A DNA stretch of 53,098 nucleotides, from NCBI GenBank assembly GCA_017937305.1, contig JAGBDV010000024.1, positions 1-53,098 of the forward strand, written 5' to 3'. The notes below the pieces were generated by a model, which saw only the letters and a program-made list of their open reading frames with translations, searched no databases and was not told the origin of the DNA. This DNA comes from Bacilli bacterium (GTDB taxonomy: Bacteria; Bacillota_I; Bacilli_A; ML615J-28; CAG-313). The translations under genes and the position numbers were made by a program. Position 1 is the stretch's first letter, and every line of letters begins with the position of its first letter. Positions 17,318-26,506 of the stretch are shown in pieces.

Positions 17318-19053
17318 CCTTCAAGTTTTATAGTAACTTTATTTATTAATTCAAGATTTGATTCATCAGTAATAATGCTTTTAAAACTTTGTTCATTTCC
17401 TTTAAATACAATTTCTTTTAACATAGTAAGTCCTGTTAAAGAATTTTTATTAATATATTTTATATTTTTACCAAACTCAATTTTTTCAATCTTATTAGAA
17501 GCAGAAAAAGCATTTTCTGGGATACTTTCACACGCATCTCCAATAATTACAGTTTTTAAACTACTAGGTACCGTTCCAAAAATAACATCAAAACTCATAT
17601 TATTATCTGGTGATGTACCAAAATATGGAATTCTAATAGTTTCAAGCGAACTACAACCTCTAAAACTACCTGCAGTAATTGTCGTAACACCATCATGAAT
17701 AATTAATGTTTTTAAACTACTACATCCAGCTAAACAACTTCCACCAAATAATTTTACTGATTCAGGAATATTAATTTCTTCTAATGCAGTACAGCCATTA
17801 AATACACCATCATAAACAGCTCTAAGATTATTTGGTAGTACAACTTTCTTTAAGGATGTACATCCTGAAAAACAAGAATGTGACATAAAATTAATAGTAC
17901 TCGATAATTGTAAATCTACTAAATTAACACATTTATTAAAACATGATGCAGATAAATCAGTAAGTCCTTCATTAACAACTACTTTTCTTATATTTGTACA
18001 TTCTTGGAAACATCCAGAACCAATAGTTCTTAGTGAATTTGGAAAAATAACTTCTTCTAAACTTGAACATTGTTCAAATGCTCCACCACATAATTCTTCT
18101 AAATTATCATTGAAATTAACTTCTTTTAGTAAATTACAATTAGTGAAGCAACCTGCATTAATAATTCTTAAAGAATCATTAAACGTAATTGATTCTAAAG
18201 AAGTGCAATTATTAAACGATTGATCTTCTAAAACTTCTAAATGTTTTGGTAAAACAATACTTTTTAAACTACAGTTAGAAAAAGCCTTAACCCCAATATT
18301 AGTAATTGAATCACTAAAATCAAACGATTCTAAACTTCGGCAGTTTAAAAAGCATTCATTGCCAATAGTTGTAATTGAATCAGTATTTTTTATTTCTTTT
18401 AATGCTTTACAATTTTTAAATGTGCCAGCATTTAATATTGTTAAATTTCTTGGAAGTTCAACCGTAACTAATCCATTTGCAAATATAAAGGCTTCTTTTT
18501 CAAGTTCTGTATTTGGATTTAAAAAAGATACTTTTTTAATTGTAGCATTAAAATAAAAGCTTTGAGATTTAACAAGATTAATAAATTCACTTAGAATTAC
18601 TTCTTCAACAGTTGATGTTCTAAAAGCTTCACTTTCAATACAAGTAACACGTTTATTTTGATAATACAATGGAGTTGTAATCTTTAAATCAGTGCCATTA
18701 TATTTTGTTATCGCATAAGTATCATTGTTTAATAATTTATATGAATACGATAAGTCATCTTCATTATGAACAGTATTTAAATCTAAAAAAGCCTCTACAT
18801 CATATTCATAGTCTTGATTATACAAAATATAGTATTGATATAATTCTTGATAATTATTTAAACCAATCTTATCAGAACACTCTTCTGTTCCATCAGAATA
18901 AATAGTTTTAACACAAAAATCATCAGTAATAATAACTTTTTCTACTTCTAAGATAGGATCAATATCATCACCATCGTTAGGATTTTTATTACAATTACAA
19001 CTTGACATCAATACAAGTAATAATACAGGAAATAATAATAAATATTTTTTCAT
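17308..19053 (-). CDS. BspA-type leucine-rich repeat lipoprotein
   Basis: About 581 residues when started at the third of three clustered Met codons: the GAGGTG ribosome site overlaps the first (19065), so 19053 fits best. The signal peptide (KKYLLLFPVLLLVLMSSC) ends in a plausible lipobox cysteine, so it is probably a surface lipoprotein. About fifteen LRR_5/TpLRR repeats fill the rest, each around a 'L..I....F.NC..L..I.' pattern with frequent cysteines (e.g. LTILNAGTFKNCKALKEI, LRTIGSGCFQECTNIRKV). Function is unknown; adhesion is typical of the family. It interrupts the spoVD-murE order of the peptidoglycan cluster as an independent unit, with a minus-strand TATAAT at 19080-19085 and its own terminator. 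Confidence 0.82.
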   Translation of the reverse strand: MKKYLLLFPVLLLVLMSSCNCNKNPNDGDDIDPILEVEKVIITDDFCVKTIYSDGTEECSDKIGLNNYQELYQYYILYNQDYEYDVEAFLDLNTVHNEDDLSYSYKLLNNDTYAITKYNGTDLKITTPLYYQNKRVTCIESEAFRTSTVEEVILSEFINLVKSQSFYFNATIKKVSFLNPNTELEKEAFIFANGLVTVELPRNLTILNAGTFKNCKALKEIKNTDSITTIGNECFLNCRSLESFDFSDSITNIGVKAFSNCSLKSIVLPKHLEVLEDQSFNNCTSLESITFNDSLRIINAGCFTNCNLLKEVNFNDNLEELCGGAFEQCSSLEEVIFPNSLRTIGSGCFQECTNIRKVVVNEGLTDLSASCFNKCVNLVDLQLSSTINFMSHSCFSGCTSLKKVVLPNNLRAVYDGVFNGCTALEEINIPESVKLFGGSCLAGCSSLKTLIIHDGVTTITAGSFRGCSSLETIRIPYFGTSPDNNMSFDVIFGTVPSSLKTVIIGDACESIPENAFSASNKIEKIEFGKNIKYINKNSLTGLTMLKEIVFKGNEQSFKSIITDESNLELINKVTIKLEGLD

Positions 19054-19121
19054 CATGCACCTCATAATTATTCACTTATATTATACATCAAAAAATTATT
19101 TTTTTCATCATTTAACAACTT

Positions 19122-21029
19122 TTATTCTCCTGTATATATTATAACATTTCCACCTTCAATTAGTCTTTCACCAGGAGCTGGCACTTGAGAAACTACTATA
19201 TTTCCATTTCCTTCAATAATAAAATTGTATTTATTGGTGTATGGTAAACTTTTTACTTTCATTCCTAAATAATCATCCACTAAAAAAATTCTTTTATCAA
19301 TATAATATCTTGCATCTAAAGAAATACCATCATTCGAAGGTTTAATATTTAAAATTGGAAAACTTTCTTGTAATGCTTCTTTAACTATTGGAGCACAAAC
19401 AACACCACCATATTGAATTGTATTTTTAGGATTCGTAATCGCAAGGTAAATTAAAACTTCAGGATCATTCATTGGTGCAATTCCCATAAAAGATAAAATA
19501 TATTTACCACTTACATAACCACCATTTTCTGCAATTTGAGCTGTACCTGTTTTACCACCTACTCGGTAACCATCAATAAATGCTCCTCTAGCAGTCCCTC
19601 TAGATGCTACACTTTCTAATGCATATTTTACTTTTTCAGATGTTTCATTACTGATTACTCTTCTAATCATTTCAGCTTCCTTCTTTAAAATGAGTTCATC
19701 TTCTCTTACTATTTTTGATAGGACGTATGGTTTATGTAAAATTCCTCCATTAACTGCTGCAGATGCTGCATTAACAAGCTGTATAGCAGTAACGGCATTA
19801 CCTTGACCAAAACTTGCTGTTGCAAGTTCAACATTACCAATTTTTTCTTCATTAAATAAAATTCCAGAAGATTCTCCTAATAAATCAATACCAGTTTTAC
19901 TTCCTAATCCAAAGTTTTTAATATATTTAAAAAGCTTATCTTTTCCTAGTCTCATTCCAATTGTCATAAAACCAGGGTTACACGAATTTTCAATAACTTG
20001 AAGAAAGGTTTCAGTTCCATGGCCTCCAACTTTCCAGTCTTTTATTCTTACTCCATCAATAATTAAATATCCTGGATCATTATATGTTTCATCCATTTTA
20101 AATACATTTTCTTCAAGTCCTGCTGCATAAGTAATAATTTTTTGAACACTACCAGGTTCATAGTTTTTCCAAATTGGTAAATTTCTATTATAAACTTCTT
20201 CACTATAATCCAAATAATTTTCAGGATTAAAAGTAGGTCTTGAAGCCATTCCTAAAACTTCAGATGTTTTTGGATTAACTGCAATCATTATTGCTTCATC
20301 ATAATTGTATTTTACAAATGCATTATCAAGTAACCTTTCTAAAATCAGTTGAATATTTAAATCGATTGTTAAATATACATCAGCCCCTGATAAAGCAGTA
20401 TTATAGTAACTTGTTAAATCACTAATTAAATTACCATGAGCATCTGTATAAATGTTTAATCCACCATACCCACCTTTTAAATATTGATCATAAATATATT
20501 CTATTCCTGTAATTCCTTGATTATCACTTCCAACAACACCAATGATTGGAGCAAGAATATCATTATAAGGATAACTTCTTTTACTATCACTTACTACATA
20601 AACTCCTTTGATATTTTTATTAATAATTTTAATTGCTTTATCTACACTAATGTATCTACCTGATGGTTTAAGTATCTCTACTGATACTTTTTTATTTAAA
20701 TGTTTTAATATTTCTTTTTTGCTAACTTCTAGTACTTCACTTAAAAAATTTGCAGCATAATCTTTATCTTCTATTTGTTTTGGAATAACAACAACTGTTG
20801 GAGCTAAATAACTTCCAACAATTAAGTTTCCATTTCGATCATAAATATTTCCTCTAACCCCTTTAGTTGGAGCAGTTCTAGTCCATAAATCAAGTGCTAA
20901 ATTATAATAATCTTGTCCTTTTACAATTTTTACATACGAAAGTCTTGTAAATAAAAAGATAAACCCGATTAATATAATTATATAAATCATCACAATTCTT
21001 TTAGTTTTATATAAACGATATTGCTTCAA
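19122..21029 (-). CDS. spoVD: SpoVD-type class B penicillin-binding protein
   Basis: A transpeptidase of about 635 residues. It has one N-terminal membrane helix, a dimerisation domain (RGNIYDRNGN), and the transpeptidase domain with SVQK (active Ser298), SCN (353-355) and KTGTAQ (497-502), numbering from the ATG at 21041. A single PASTA domain follows at about 580-639, as in SpoVD; division PBP2B has two. The position directly upstream of murE agrees. SpoVD makes spore cortex peptidoglycan, but since no separate ftsI/pbpB is present here, it might also serve division. The start is taken as the TTG at 21029, four bases after GGTGAA; the ATG at 21041 lies upstream of that ribosome site and has none of its own. 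Confidence 0.85.
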   Translation of the reverse strand: MKQYRLYKTKRIVMIYIIILIGFIFLFTRLSYVKIVKGQDYYNLALDLWTRTAPTKGVRGNIYDRNGNLIVGSYLAPTVVVIPKQIEDKDYAANFLSEVLEVSKKEILKHLNKKVSVEILKPSGRYISVDKAIKIINKNIKGVYVVSDSKRSYPYNDILAPIIGVVGSDNQGITGIEYIYDQYLKGGYGGLNIYTDAHGNLISDLTSYYNTALSGADVYLTIDLNIQLILERLLDNAFVKYNYDEAIMIAVNPKTSEVLGMASRPTFNPENYLDYSEEVYNRNLPIWKNYEPGSVQKIITYAAGLEENVFKMDETYNDPGYLIIDGVRIKDWKVGGHGTETFLQVIENSCNPGFMTIGMRLGKDKLFKYIKNFGLGSKTGIDLLGESSGILFNEEKIGNVELATASFGQGNAVTAIQLVNAASAAVNGGILHKPYVLSKIVREDELILKKEAEMIRRVISNETSEKVKYALESVASRGTARGAFIDGYRVGGKTGTAQIAENGGYVSGKYILSFMGIAPMNDPEVLIYLAITNPKNTIQYGGVVCAPIVKEALQESFPILNIKPSNDGISLDARYYIDKRIFLVDDYLGMKVKSLPYTNKYNFIIEGNGNIVVSQVPAPGERLIEGGNVIIYTGE

Positions 21030-21079
21030 AATATTCACCATTATTATTTATTTAAAAATTAAAACTTTTATTACAATTA

Positions 21080-21108
21080 TTGAAGAATATTTTATTATTT
21101 GCTATAAT
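21080..21108 (+). promoter_or_regulatory. Promoter of the aldose-epimerase-like gene
   Basis: TTGAAG (21080-21085), 17-bp spacer, TATAAT (21103-21108) with TG in the extended -10 position. An AAAAAGGAG ribosome site follows, then the ATG at 21135. Confidence 0.8.
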
Positions 21109-21134
21109 AATTTGTGTAAAAAGGAGAATAATTT

Positions 21135-22013
21135 ATGTTATATACAATTAAAAATAATTATTTAGAAGTACAAATTTCTGATAATGGAGCAGAAATTAAA
21201 TCAATTAAATATTTAGGAAAAGATTATCTACACAATTCTGATCCAAAATATTGGGGTCGTAGTGCTCCGCTTCTTTGGCCTAATATAGGAACAATTAAAA
21301 ATGGTACTGCTTCGATTAATGGAATCAATTATCCAATGAAAAAACATGGTTTCTTAAGAGATACACTTTGTAGTTTAGAATCTATAGAAGATAATAAAAT
21401 AGTATTTAAAGTAGAATCAAGTGTCGATACTTTAAAACTTTATCCCTATGAATTTAAAATTTTAATTACATATGAATTAATTGAAAAATCAATTCATAGT
21501 TACTTAGAATTCTTTAACTATTCTATAAACAAAATGCCATTTAATTTAGGATTACATCCTGCATTTAAAATACCACTAAATGAAAATGAATCTTTTGAGG
21601 ATTATAAAGTTATCTTTGATGTTCCAGGATCATATAATATTCCTACTGTAAATTTAAATGATGGTACTATTGATTATACTAAAACAATTAGAACATTCAA
21701 TGATTTAAAAGAACTACCACTAAATTACAGTGACTATGATTTTGATGCATTAGTATTTGAAAATATTAAATCACATCAAATAACATTAACAAATAAAGAT
21801 GAAACAAGTGGTGTTATATTTAATTTTGAAGACTTCCCAATGCTTGGTATTTGGACTCCAAATCATATTAAATCACCATTTATTTGCCTAGAACCTTGGA
21901 TTGGTTGTGCTGATGCCCCACAATCTAATGGCGATTTTGAAACTAAAAGAGATTTAATTTATGTAGAACCTAATTGTTCTAAAACAATTAAATATTCATT
22001 AAAATTTTTCTAA
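21135..22013 (+). CDS. Aldose 1-epimerase family protein (LacX-like)
   Basis: A 292-residue galactose-mutarotase-fold protein. It matches the LacX subgroup: LEVQISDNGAEIKSIKY at the N-terminus, GRSAPLLWPNIG, KHGFLRD, LGLHPAF (catalytic-type His) and CLEPWIGCAD (Glu-containing motif). Members equilibrate sugar anomers or act on phosphosugars; the substrate is not predictable here. It is one of the few plus-strand genes, convergent with rsmH (shared bidirectional terminator) and divergent from spoVD, so it appears to be a single-gene insertion into the Bacillus-like mraW-to-spoVD interval where ftsL and pbpB would be. Confidence 0.85.
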   Translation: MLYTIKNNYLEVQISDNGAEIKSIKYLGKDYLHNSDPKYWGRSAPLLWPNIGTIKNGTASINGINYPMKKHGFLRDTLCSLESIEDNKIVFKVESSVDTLKLYPYEFKILITYELIEKSIHSYLEFFNYSINKMPFNLGLHPAFKIPLNENESFEDYKVIFDVPGSYNIPTVNLNDGTIDYTKTIRTFNDLKELPLNYSDYDFDALVFENIKSHQITLTNKDETSGVIFNFEDFPMLGIWTPNHIKSPFICLEPWIGCADAPQSNGDFETKRDLIYVEPNCSKTIKYSLKFF

Positions 22014-22020
22014 AACAAAA

Positions 22021-22062
22021 AAAGCTATTACCACATACCTTAAGTATGTAAGTAATAGCTTT
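22021..22062. terminator. Bidirectional terminator, epimerase / rsmH
   Basis: An 11-bp outer stem (22021-22031 and 22052-22062) with an inner 6-bp stem ACATAC/GTATGT. T tracts flank it on both strands, serving the convergent epimerase (+) and rsmH (-) genes. Confidence 0.8.
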
Positions 22063-22071
22063 TATTTTTTA

Positions 22072-23004
22072 TTATAATTTTTCAATTCCTCGCATCTTAG
22101 CAGAATGACTACGATTGTTTTCCAATAATTCTTCTTCGCTAGGTAAAATTACTTTACTATTTACAAGTTTATATTCTAATTTCATATAATCAGGTACAAA
22201 AGGAAGTCCTTTTGGAATATCAAGAGTCGTATACTTTTTAAACAGTTGTTTTACAATTCTATCTTCTAATGATTGGAAAGTAATCACAACAACTCGTCCA
22301 CCTGTATTAAGTAATTTCACAGCATCTTCTAAACTGTTCTTTAGAACATCTAGTTCACCATTAACTTCTATTCGTAAAGCTTGAAATGTTTGTTTTGCAG
22401 GATGACCTGATTTTCTTAAAACAGAAGCAGGTAAAGATTTTTTAATTACTTCAACAAGTTCAAAAGTTGTTTCAATTTTGTTTACCCCTCTTGCCTTAAC
22501 AATTCCTCTTGCAATACTAGGTGCAAATTTTTCTTCACCATATTCATAAAGAATTTTTTTAAGTTCATTTTCTGAATAAAAATTGATAACATCATATGCA
22601 GATAAATTTGCATCTTGATTCATTCTCATATCTAATGGGCCATCAAAACGATAACTAAAACCTCGTTCAGGTATATCAAATTGAAAACTTGATACCCCTA
22701 AATCATAAATAACGCCATCAACACGTTCAATTCCTAGTTCTAATAATGATGATTTAATATTAGAAAAGTTTGTATTAATAATTGTATATTTGTCTTCATA
22801 CCCTTCTAAACGAGCTTTAGCTTTTGAAATTGCATATTTATCTTGGTCAAACGCGTATAAATGACCTGAGGTAAGTTTCTTTACAATTTCTAAAGAATGT
22901 CCACCACCACCTAGAGTACAGTCAACATAAATACCATTTGGATTAATATTTAACATTTCAATACTTTCATTCAACAAAACTGAATAGTGCTTATAGTTAT
23001 CCAT
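22072..23004 (-). CDS. rsmH: 16S rRNA (cytosine-1402-N4)-methyltransferase
   Basis: A 310-residue RsmH/MraW. The SAM-binding motif YVDCTLGGGGHS and DQDKYAI are intact, with the family signatures DLGVSSFQFD.PERGFSY, GHPAKQTFQALRIEVN and ITFQSLEDRIVK. It methylates 16S rRNA C1402 in the decoding region. In Bacillus it opens the mra/fts cluster; here mraZ, ftsL and pbpB are absent from the locus. A TAGGAGG ribosome site precedes the ATG. No separate promoter is seen between it and rpmF, so it may be reached by readthrough past the hairpin at 23036-23051. Confidence 0.96.
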   Translation of the reverse strand: MDNYKHYSVLLNESIEMLNINPNGIYVDCTLGGGGHSLEIVKKLTSGHLYAFDQDKYAISKAKARLEGYEDKYTIINTNFSNIKSSLLELGIERVDGVIYDLGVSSFQFDIPERGFSYRFDGPLDMRMNQDANLSAYDVINFYSENELKKILYEYGEEKFAPSIARGIVKARGVNKIETTFELVEVIKKSLPASVLRKSGHPAKQTFQALRIEVNGELDVLKNSLEDAVKLLNTGGRVVVITFQSLEDRIVKQLFKKYTTLDIPKGLPFVPDYMKLEYKLVNSKVILPSEEELLENNRSHSAKMRGIEKL

Positions 23005-23035
23005 ATTTAAGCCTCCTAATTTTTATTAAAAAAAA

Positions 23036-23051
23036 CGCATCCACTGATGCG
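23036..23051 (-). terminator. Hairpin terminator/attenuator between rpmF and rsmH
   Basis: Stem CGCATC/GATGCG with a 4-base loop, followed on the minus strand by T8. A second small hairpin (TAGGA/TCCTA, about 23058-23072) lies just upstream, so the leader of rsmH carries two stacked hairpins. Confidence 0.65.
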
Positions 23052-23093
23052 CTTTTACTAGGATTTCTCCTAAACGAATCATTAAAACCCTAA

Positions 23094-23300
23094 TTATTCG
23101 TTATCTTTGTTTTCTTTTTGTTTGATTTCTTTAACTTGTTTTCCGTTGTAGAAACCACATTCTGGACAAACACGGTGACTTAATTTTAATTCACCACAGT
23201 TTGAACAAACTACCATTCCAGGAACTTCTAGTTTGTAATGTGTACGACGTTTTAATTTACGAGTCTTAGAAACACGACGTTGTTGAGCAATTGCACCCAT
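23094..23300 (-). CDS. rpmF: 50S ribosomal protein L32
   Basis: A 68-residue zinc-type L32: basic N-terminus ([19 protein letters not shown]) and two CxxC pairs (CSNC and CPEC), with an acidic/lysine tail slightly longer than usual. It is a structural protein of the large subunit. It lies 16 bases downstream of yceD, the near-universal yceD-rpmF pairing, and under the promoter at 23829-23857. All four cysteines are present, so it is the zinc-binding paralogue type. Confidence 0.96.
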   Translation of the reverse strand: MGAIAQQRRVSKTRKLKRRTHYKLEVPGMVVCSNCGELKLSHRVCPECGFYNGKQVKEIKQKENKDNE

Positions 23301-23316
23301 TGTCTAGTACCTCTTT

Positions 23317-23805
23317 CTAATTTTCTTCTTCTTCAATTCTACCATCAGAATATGAAATAACATAATCATCTTCATCTAGTTCGAATTCTTCTTCTAATGA
23401 AATACCTCTTGATTTTAATACTTCATACGCATCAGGTCGGGTTACATTGATGGGTTTATCAATAATAATATTTGACCAAGCCATTTGATAAGTATCGATA
23501 GTATTCTTTTCGATTAAGATATAATCATCAGATTCTTGTGTAGAATAAATTTCATCATAATCTTCTTCAAATAAATACTCAACAGGATCTAAAGTTAAAG
23601 CACATTGTAAAACTAATTTTACAGATAATTTATAAGTAAATTGGTAAGTTTCATCATCTAATCTATTTATACTACCAGTTATATTTACTGGACCAATTTC
23701 ATAGATGTCTTCAATGTCTTCAATTTCCTTACTTAAATCCAATGTTTCTTCAAAATAATGAGGAAACTTATTTATTTTTAGTAGTTGCTGTAACGACCAT
23801 TTCAT
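23317..23805 (-). CDS. yceD: YceD/DUF177 family protein
   Basis: A 162-residue acidic protein of the YceD (DUF177) family, recognised from LVLQCALTLDPVEYLFEEDYDE, a diverged form of the C-x-R-x-L core, plus its place directly before rpmF. The family has been linked to 23S rRNA processing in other organisms; the role here is inferred only. It is the first gene of a two-gene transcript with a consensus promoter. Confidence 0.88.
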   Translation of the reverse strand: MKWSLQQLLKINKFPHYFEETLDLSKEIEDIEDIYEIGPVNITGSINRLDDETYQFTYKLSVKLVLQCALTLDPVEYLFEEDYDEIYSTQESDDYILIEKNTIDTYQMAWSNIIIDKPINVTRPDAYEVLKSRGISLEEEFELDEDDYVISYSDGRIEEEEN

Positions 23806-23828
23806 AAAATCACCTACACTGCTAAAAT

Positions 23829-23857
23829 ATTATACCACAAATCAAAATAAAACTCAA
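23829..23857 (-). promoter_or_regulatory. Promoter of yceD-rpmF
   Basis: Minus-strand TTGAGT (23852-23857), 17-bp spacer, TATAAT (23829-23834) with TG in the extended -10 position. Confidence 0.8.
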
Positions 23858-23877
23858 GTATAACGAATTATTATTTT

Positions 23878-24123
23878 CTACAGCATATTAAATAAATTGT
23901 CATTTACTCCATTTTTCATTATTTCACGAACAATATTATCTTCTTGTGCTTTATCAATAGGTTTGCCTGCAAGTTTAGAAACATCTTTAATTACATTACG
24001 AATGTTTTCTTCATTTGATAAATCCATATTTTTTACTTTTTCAACTAGTTCAAAAACAGCTTCGGGTTGAATATTGTTATCCGTAATAAACTGTAAAGCT
24101 TTATTAAAATTCAATCTAATCAC
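23878..24123 (-). CDS. spoVIF: Stage VI sporulation protein F-like
   Basis: An 81-residue helical protein. The core 'NIRNVIKDVSKLAGKPIDKA' followed by QEDNIVREIMKNG matches the SpoVIF (YjcC) family pattern of a response-to-start helix, KPxxKxxED and a terminal I..I..N. In Bacillus, SpoVIF is needed for coat assembly late in sporulation, under sigma-K-dependent expression. It is a stand-alone gene: the gpsA terminator lies upstream and the yceD promoter downstream. A GAGGTGAT ribosome site precedes the ATG. No convincing sigma-E or sigma-K promoter could be fixed by eye. The match is from memory of the family, without an alignment. Confidence 0.7.
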   Translation of the reverse strand: MIRLNFNKALQFITDNNIQPEAVFELVEKVKNMDLSNEENIRNVIKDVSKLAGKPIDKAQEDNIVREIMKNGVNDNLFNML

Positions 24124-24158
24124 CTCTTAATCAAATTATATGAATCAAATAGAAAAAA

Positions 24159-24185
24159 ATGAATAAAGATATTTTCTTTATTCAT
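24159..24185 (-). terminator. Terminator of the cmk-rpsA/der/gpsA operon
   Basis: A 10-bp stem (24159-24168 and 24176-24185) with a 7-base loop, overlapping the end of gpsA, followed on the minus strand by T7. Confidence 0.8.
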
Positions 24186-25176
24186 CTTTTAATGATCTTT
24201 TCATAAGTTGATTAATAGCTGTTTTAACAGGTTTTCTGTTATATAAAACATCATATACTGCATCAATAATAGGAGTTTCAATATTATTAACTCTTGCATA
24301 TTGATATGCAGCAACAACAGTTCTTGCTCCTTCTACAACCATTGTCATAGAAGCTATTGTTTCTTCTAAGTTCTTTCCTGTAGCAAGACGGTACCCTGCT
24401 TGAAAATTTCTAGAATGCTCACTAGTTGTCGTTACAACTAAATCACCAACACCAGTTAACCCATAAATAGTCTCTTCACTTGCACCAAAAGCAACGACAA
24501 ATCTACGCATTTCTACTAGTGCTCTTGAAATAAGACCTGCTTTTGCATTATCGCCAAGTCCGCAACCTGTAAGCATTCCTGATGCAATAGCATAAATATT
24601 CTTTAAGGCACCACAAATTTCTGATCCTTTTAAATCATAACTAGTATATACTCTAAAATATTTACTGTTATTAAATAAAGATTGAACAGTCTTTGCAGCT
24701 TGTTTATTTAGACTAACAGCGCAAATAATTGTTAAAAGTTGGTTAATAACCTCTTCAGCATGCGAAGGTCCTGTTAATGCAACGAAATCTTCAATAAAAT
24801 TATTATTAATTTCTTGATATACAATTTCAGAAACTCTTAAGTATGTATCAGGTTCTAAACCTTTACTAGCGTTAACGAATAAACATCTATGCGTTAAAAC
24901 TAAATTCATCTGTTTTAAAACACTTCTTATTACTTTAGTAGGTACAGCAATTACAACTACTAAAGCTTCAGATAATGCCAACTCTAAACTATTTGTAGCA
25001 GATACATTTAAAGGTAATGTTCCAACCGGTAATTTGCTTTTATTAGTATGATTTTCATTAATTTCATTAACAATATCAATAGATCTATCAAAGATAATAA
25101 CATCATGATTATTATCACCAAGAATTCTTGCAAGAGCACTGCCCCAACTTCCGCCACCAATAACTGTAACTTTCAT
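24178..25176 (-). CDS. gpsA: Glycerol-3-phosphate dehydrogenase [NAD(P)+]
   Basis: A 332-residue cytosolic enzyme reducing dihydroxyacetone phosphate to sn-glycerol-3-phosphate for phospholipid synthesis. The Rossmann loop VIGGGSWGSALA, the substrate motif ALTGPSHAEEV, catalytic lysine region LKNIYAIASGM and GLGDNAKAGLISR are all present. Length is normal. Its ATG abuts the stop codon of der with no gap, and the pair order der-gpsA is that of Bacillus. Its product feeds plsY, encoded about 11 kb away in the window. Confidence 0.97.
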   Translation of the reverse strand: MKVTVIGGGSWGSALARILGDNNHDVIIFDRSIDIVNEINENHTNKSKLPVGTLPLNVSATNSLELALSEALVVVIAVPTKVIRSVLKQMNLVLTHRCLFVNASKGLEPDTYLRVSEIVYQEINNNFIEDFVALTGPSHAEEVINQLLTIICAVSLNKQAAKTVQSLFNNSKYFRVYTSYDLKGSEICGALKNIYAIASGMLTGCGLGDNAKAGLISRALVEMRRFVVAFGASEETIYGLTGVGDLVVTTTSEHSRNFQAGYRLATGKNLEETIASMTMVVEGARTVVAAYQYARVNNIETPIIDAVYDVLYNRKPVKTAINQLMKRSLKDE

Positions 25177-26487
25177 TTAGTCCTCTTTCTTTCTTAAAAT
25201 AAATTTAATTGGAGTACCTTCAAAGCTAAAGGCTTCACGTAATTTATTTTCTAAATATCTTTGATATGAAAAATGAAGATAATTTGGATCATTTACAAAT
25301 AATACAAATGATGGAGGATTCTTCTCAACTTGAGATGCATAATATATTTTTAATCTATCACCATTAAAAAATGGAGCTTGTTGAATTAAAGTAGCATCAA
25401 GTAATACATCATTTAAAACATTTGTTGCAACACGTCTTGTATAGTTTTGGTAAACTATTTTAATTTGTTCAAATACTGTATGGACTCTTTGATTTTTAAG
25501 TGCTGATACAAATACAATAGGAGCATAATCTAAGAATACAAAATGAGACTTAATTTTCTTAATCCATTCTTGCATAGACTTATCATTTTTTTCAACTGCA
25601 TCCCATTTGTTAACTACAATAATCACAGCTTTATTTGCATCCATTGCATAACCAGCAACACGTTTATCTTGTTCTTCAATTTCCTTAGTAGCATCAAGAA
25701 GTAATAATACAACACTTGATCTTTCAATCGCTTTAATAGCTCTTAAGAAACTATATTTTTCAGCATTCTCATAAATCTTACCAGTTTTTCTAATACCCGC
25801 TGTATCAATTACAACATAATCTGATCCATCTCTTGTAAATGGAGTATCAATTGCATCACGAGTTGTACCTGCGATATCACTTACAATGACACGTTCTGTT
25901 CCTAAAATAGCATTAGTAAGTGAACTTTTACCAACATTAGGTTGACCAATTAAACAAAACTCAATTGTGTCATCATATTTTTTACTTTTCTTTTCTGGTA
26001 ATAACTCAACTATTTTATCTAATAAATCACCTATACCAATACCGTGTAACGTACTTATTGCAAATACTTCTTCCACCCCAAAATTATAAAATTCATAGAT
26101 ATTATCCATGAATTTTACGTCGTCTATTTTGTTTGCAGCCACGATAACAGGTTTTTTAGATTTATGAAGAATAGTCATTACATCGCTATCTTCTTTTGTA
26201 ATTCCTACACGTCCATCACAAACGAATATAATTACATCTGCTTCATCAATAGCTAGTTCAGCTTGAGCTCTAATTTCAAACATGAATGGAACATCAGAAA
26301 GTTCAATTCCACCTGTATCAATTATTGCAAATTGCTGATCTAGCCATTCACATTTAGCATATAAGCGATCACGAGTAACTCCACTTGCATCATCTGTTAT
26401 AGCAAGTTTATCACCAGCTAAACGATTGAATAGACTTGATTTTCCAACATTTGGACGTCCAACAATCGCAACTGTTCCGTGTCTCAT
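25177..26487 (-). CDS. der: Ribosome biogenesis GTPase Der (EngA)
   Basis: A 436-residue tandem GTPase. Two complete G domains are seen, each with its P-loop (GRPNVGKSS near residue 10 and GQPNVGKSS near 183), DTGG/DTAG switch II and NKxD (ANKIDD, VNKWDA), followed by the KH-like domain. Der acts in maturation of the 50S subunit. It lies 19 bases downstream of the cmk-rpsA gene and abuts gpsA. Confidence 0.97.
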   Translation of the reverse strand: MRHGTVAIVGRPNVGKSSLFNRLAGDKLAITDDASGVTRDRLYAKCEWLDQQFAIIDTGGIELSDVPFMFEIRAQAELAIDEADVIIFVCDGRVGITKEDSDVMTILHKSKKPVIVAANKIDDVKFMDNIYEFYNFGVEEVFAISTLHGIGIGDLLDKIVELLPEKKSKKYDDTIEFCLIGQPNVGKSSLTNAILGTERVIVSDIAGTTRDAIDTPFTRDGSDYVVIDTAGIRKTGKIYENAEKYSFLRAIKAIERSSVVLLLLDATKEIEEQDKRVAGYAMDANKAVIIVVNKWDAVEKNDKSMQEWIKKIKSHFVFLDYAPIVFVSALKNQRVHTVFEQIKIVYQNYTRRVATNVLNDVLLDATLIQQAPFFNGDRLKIYYASQVEKNPPSFVLFVNDPNYLHFSYQRYLENKLREAFSFEGTPIKFILRKKED

Positions 26488-26506
26488 ATTAAATTCTTCC
26501 TATCTT

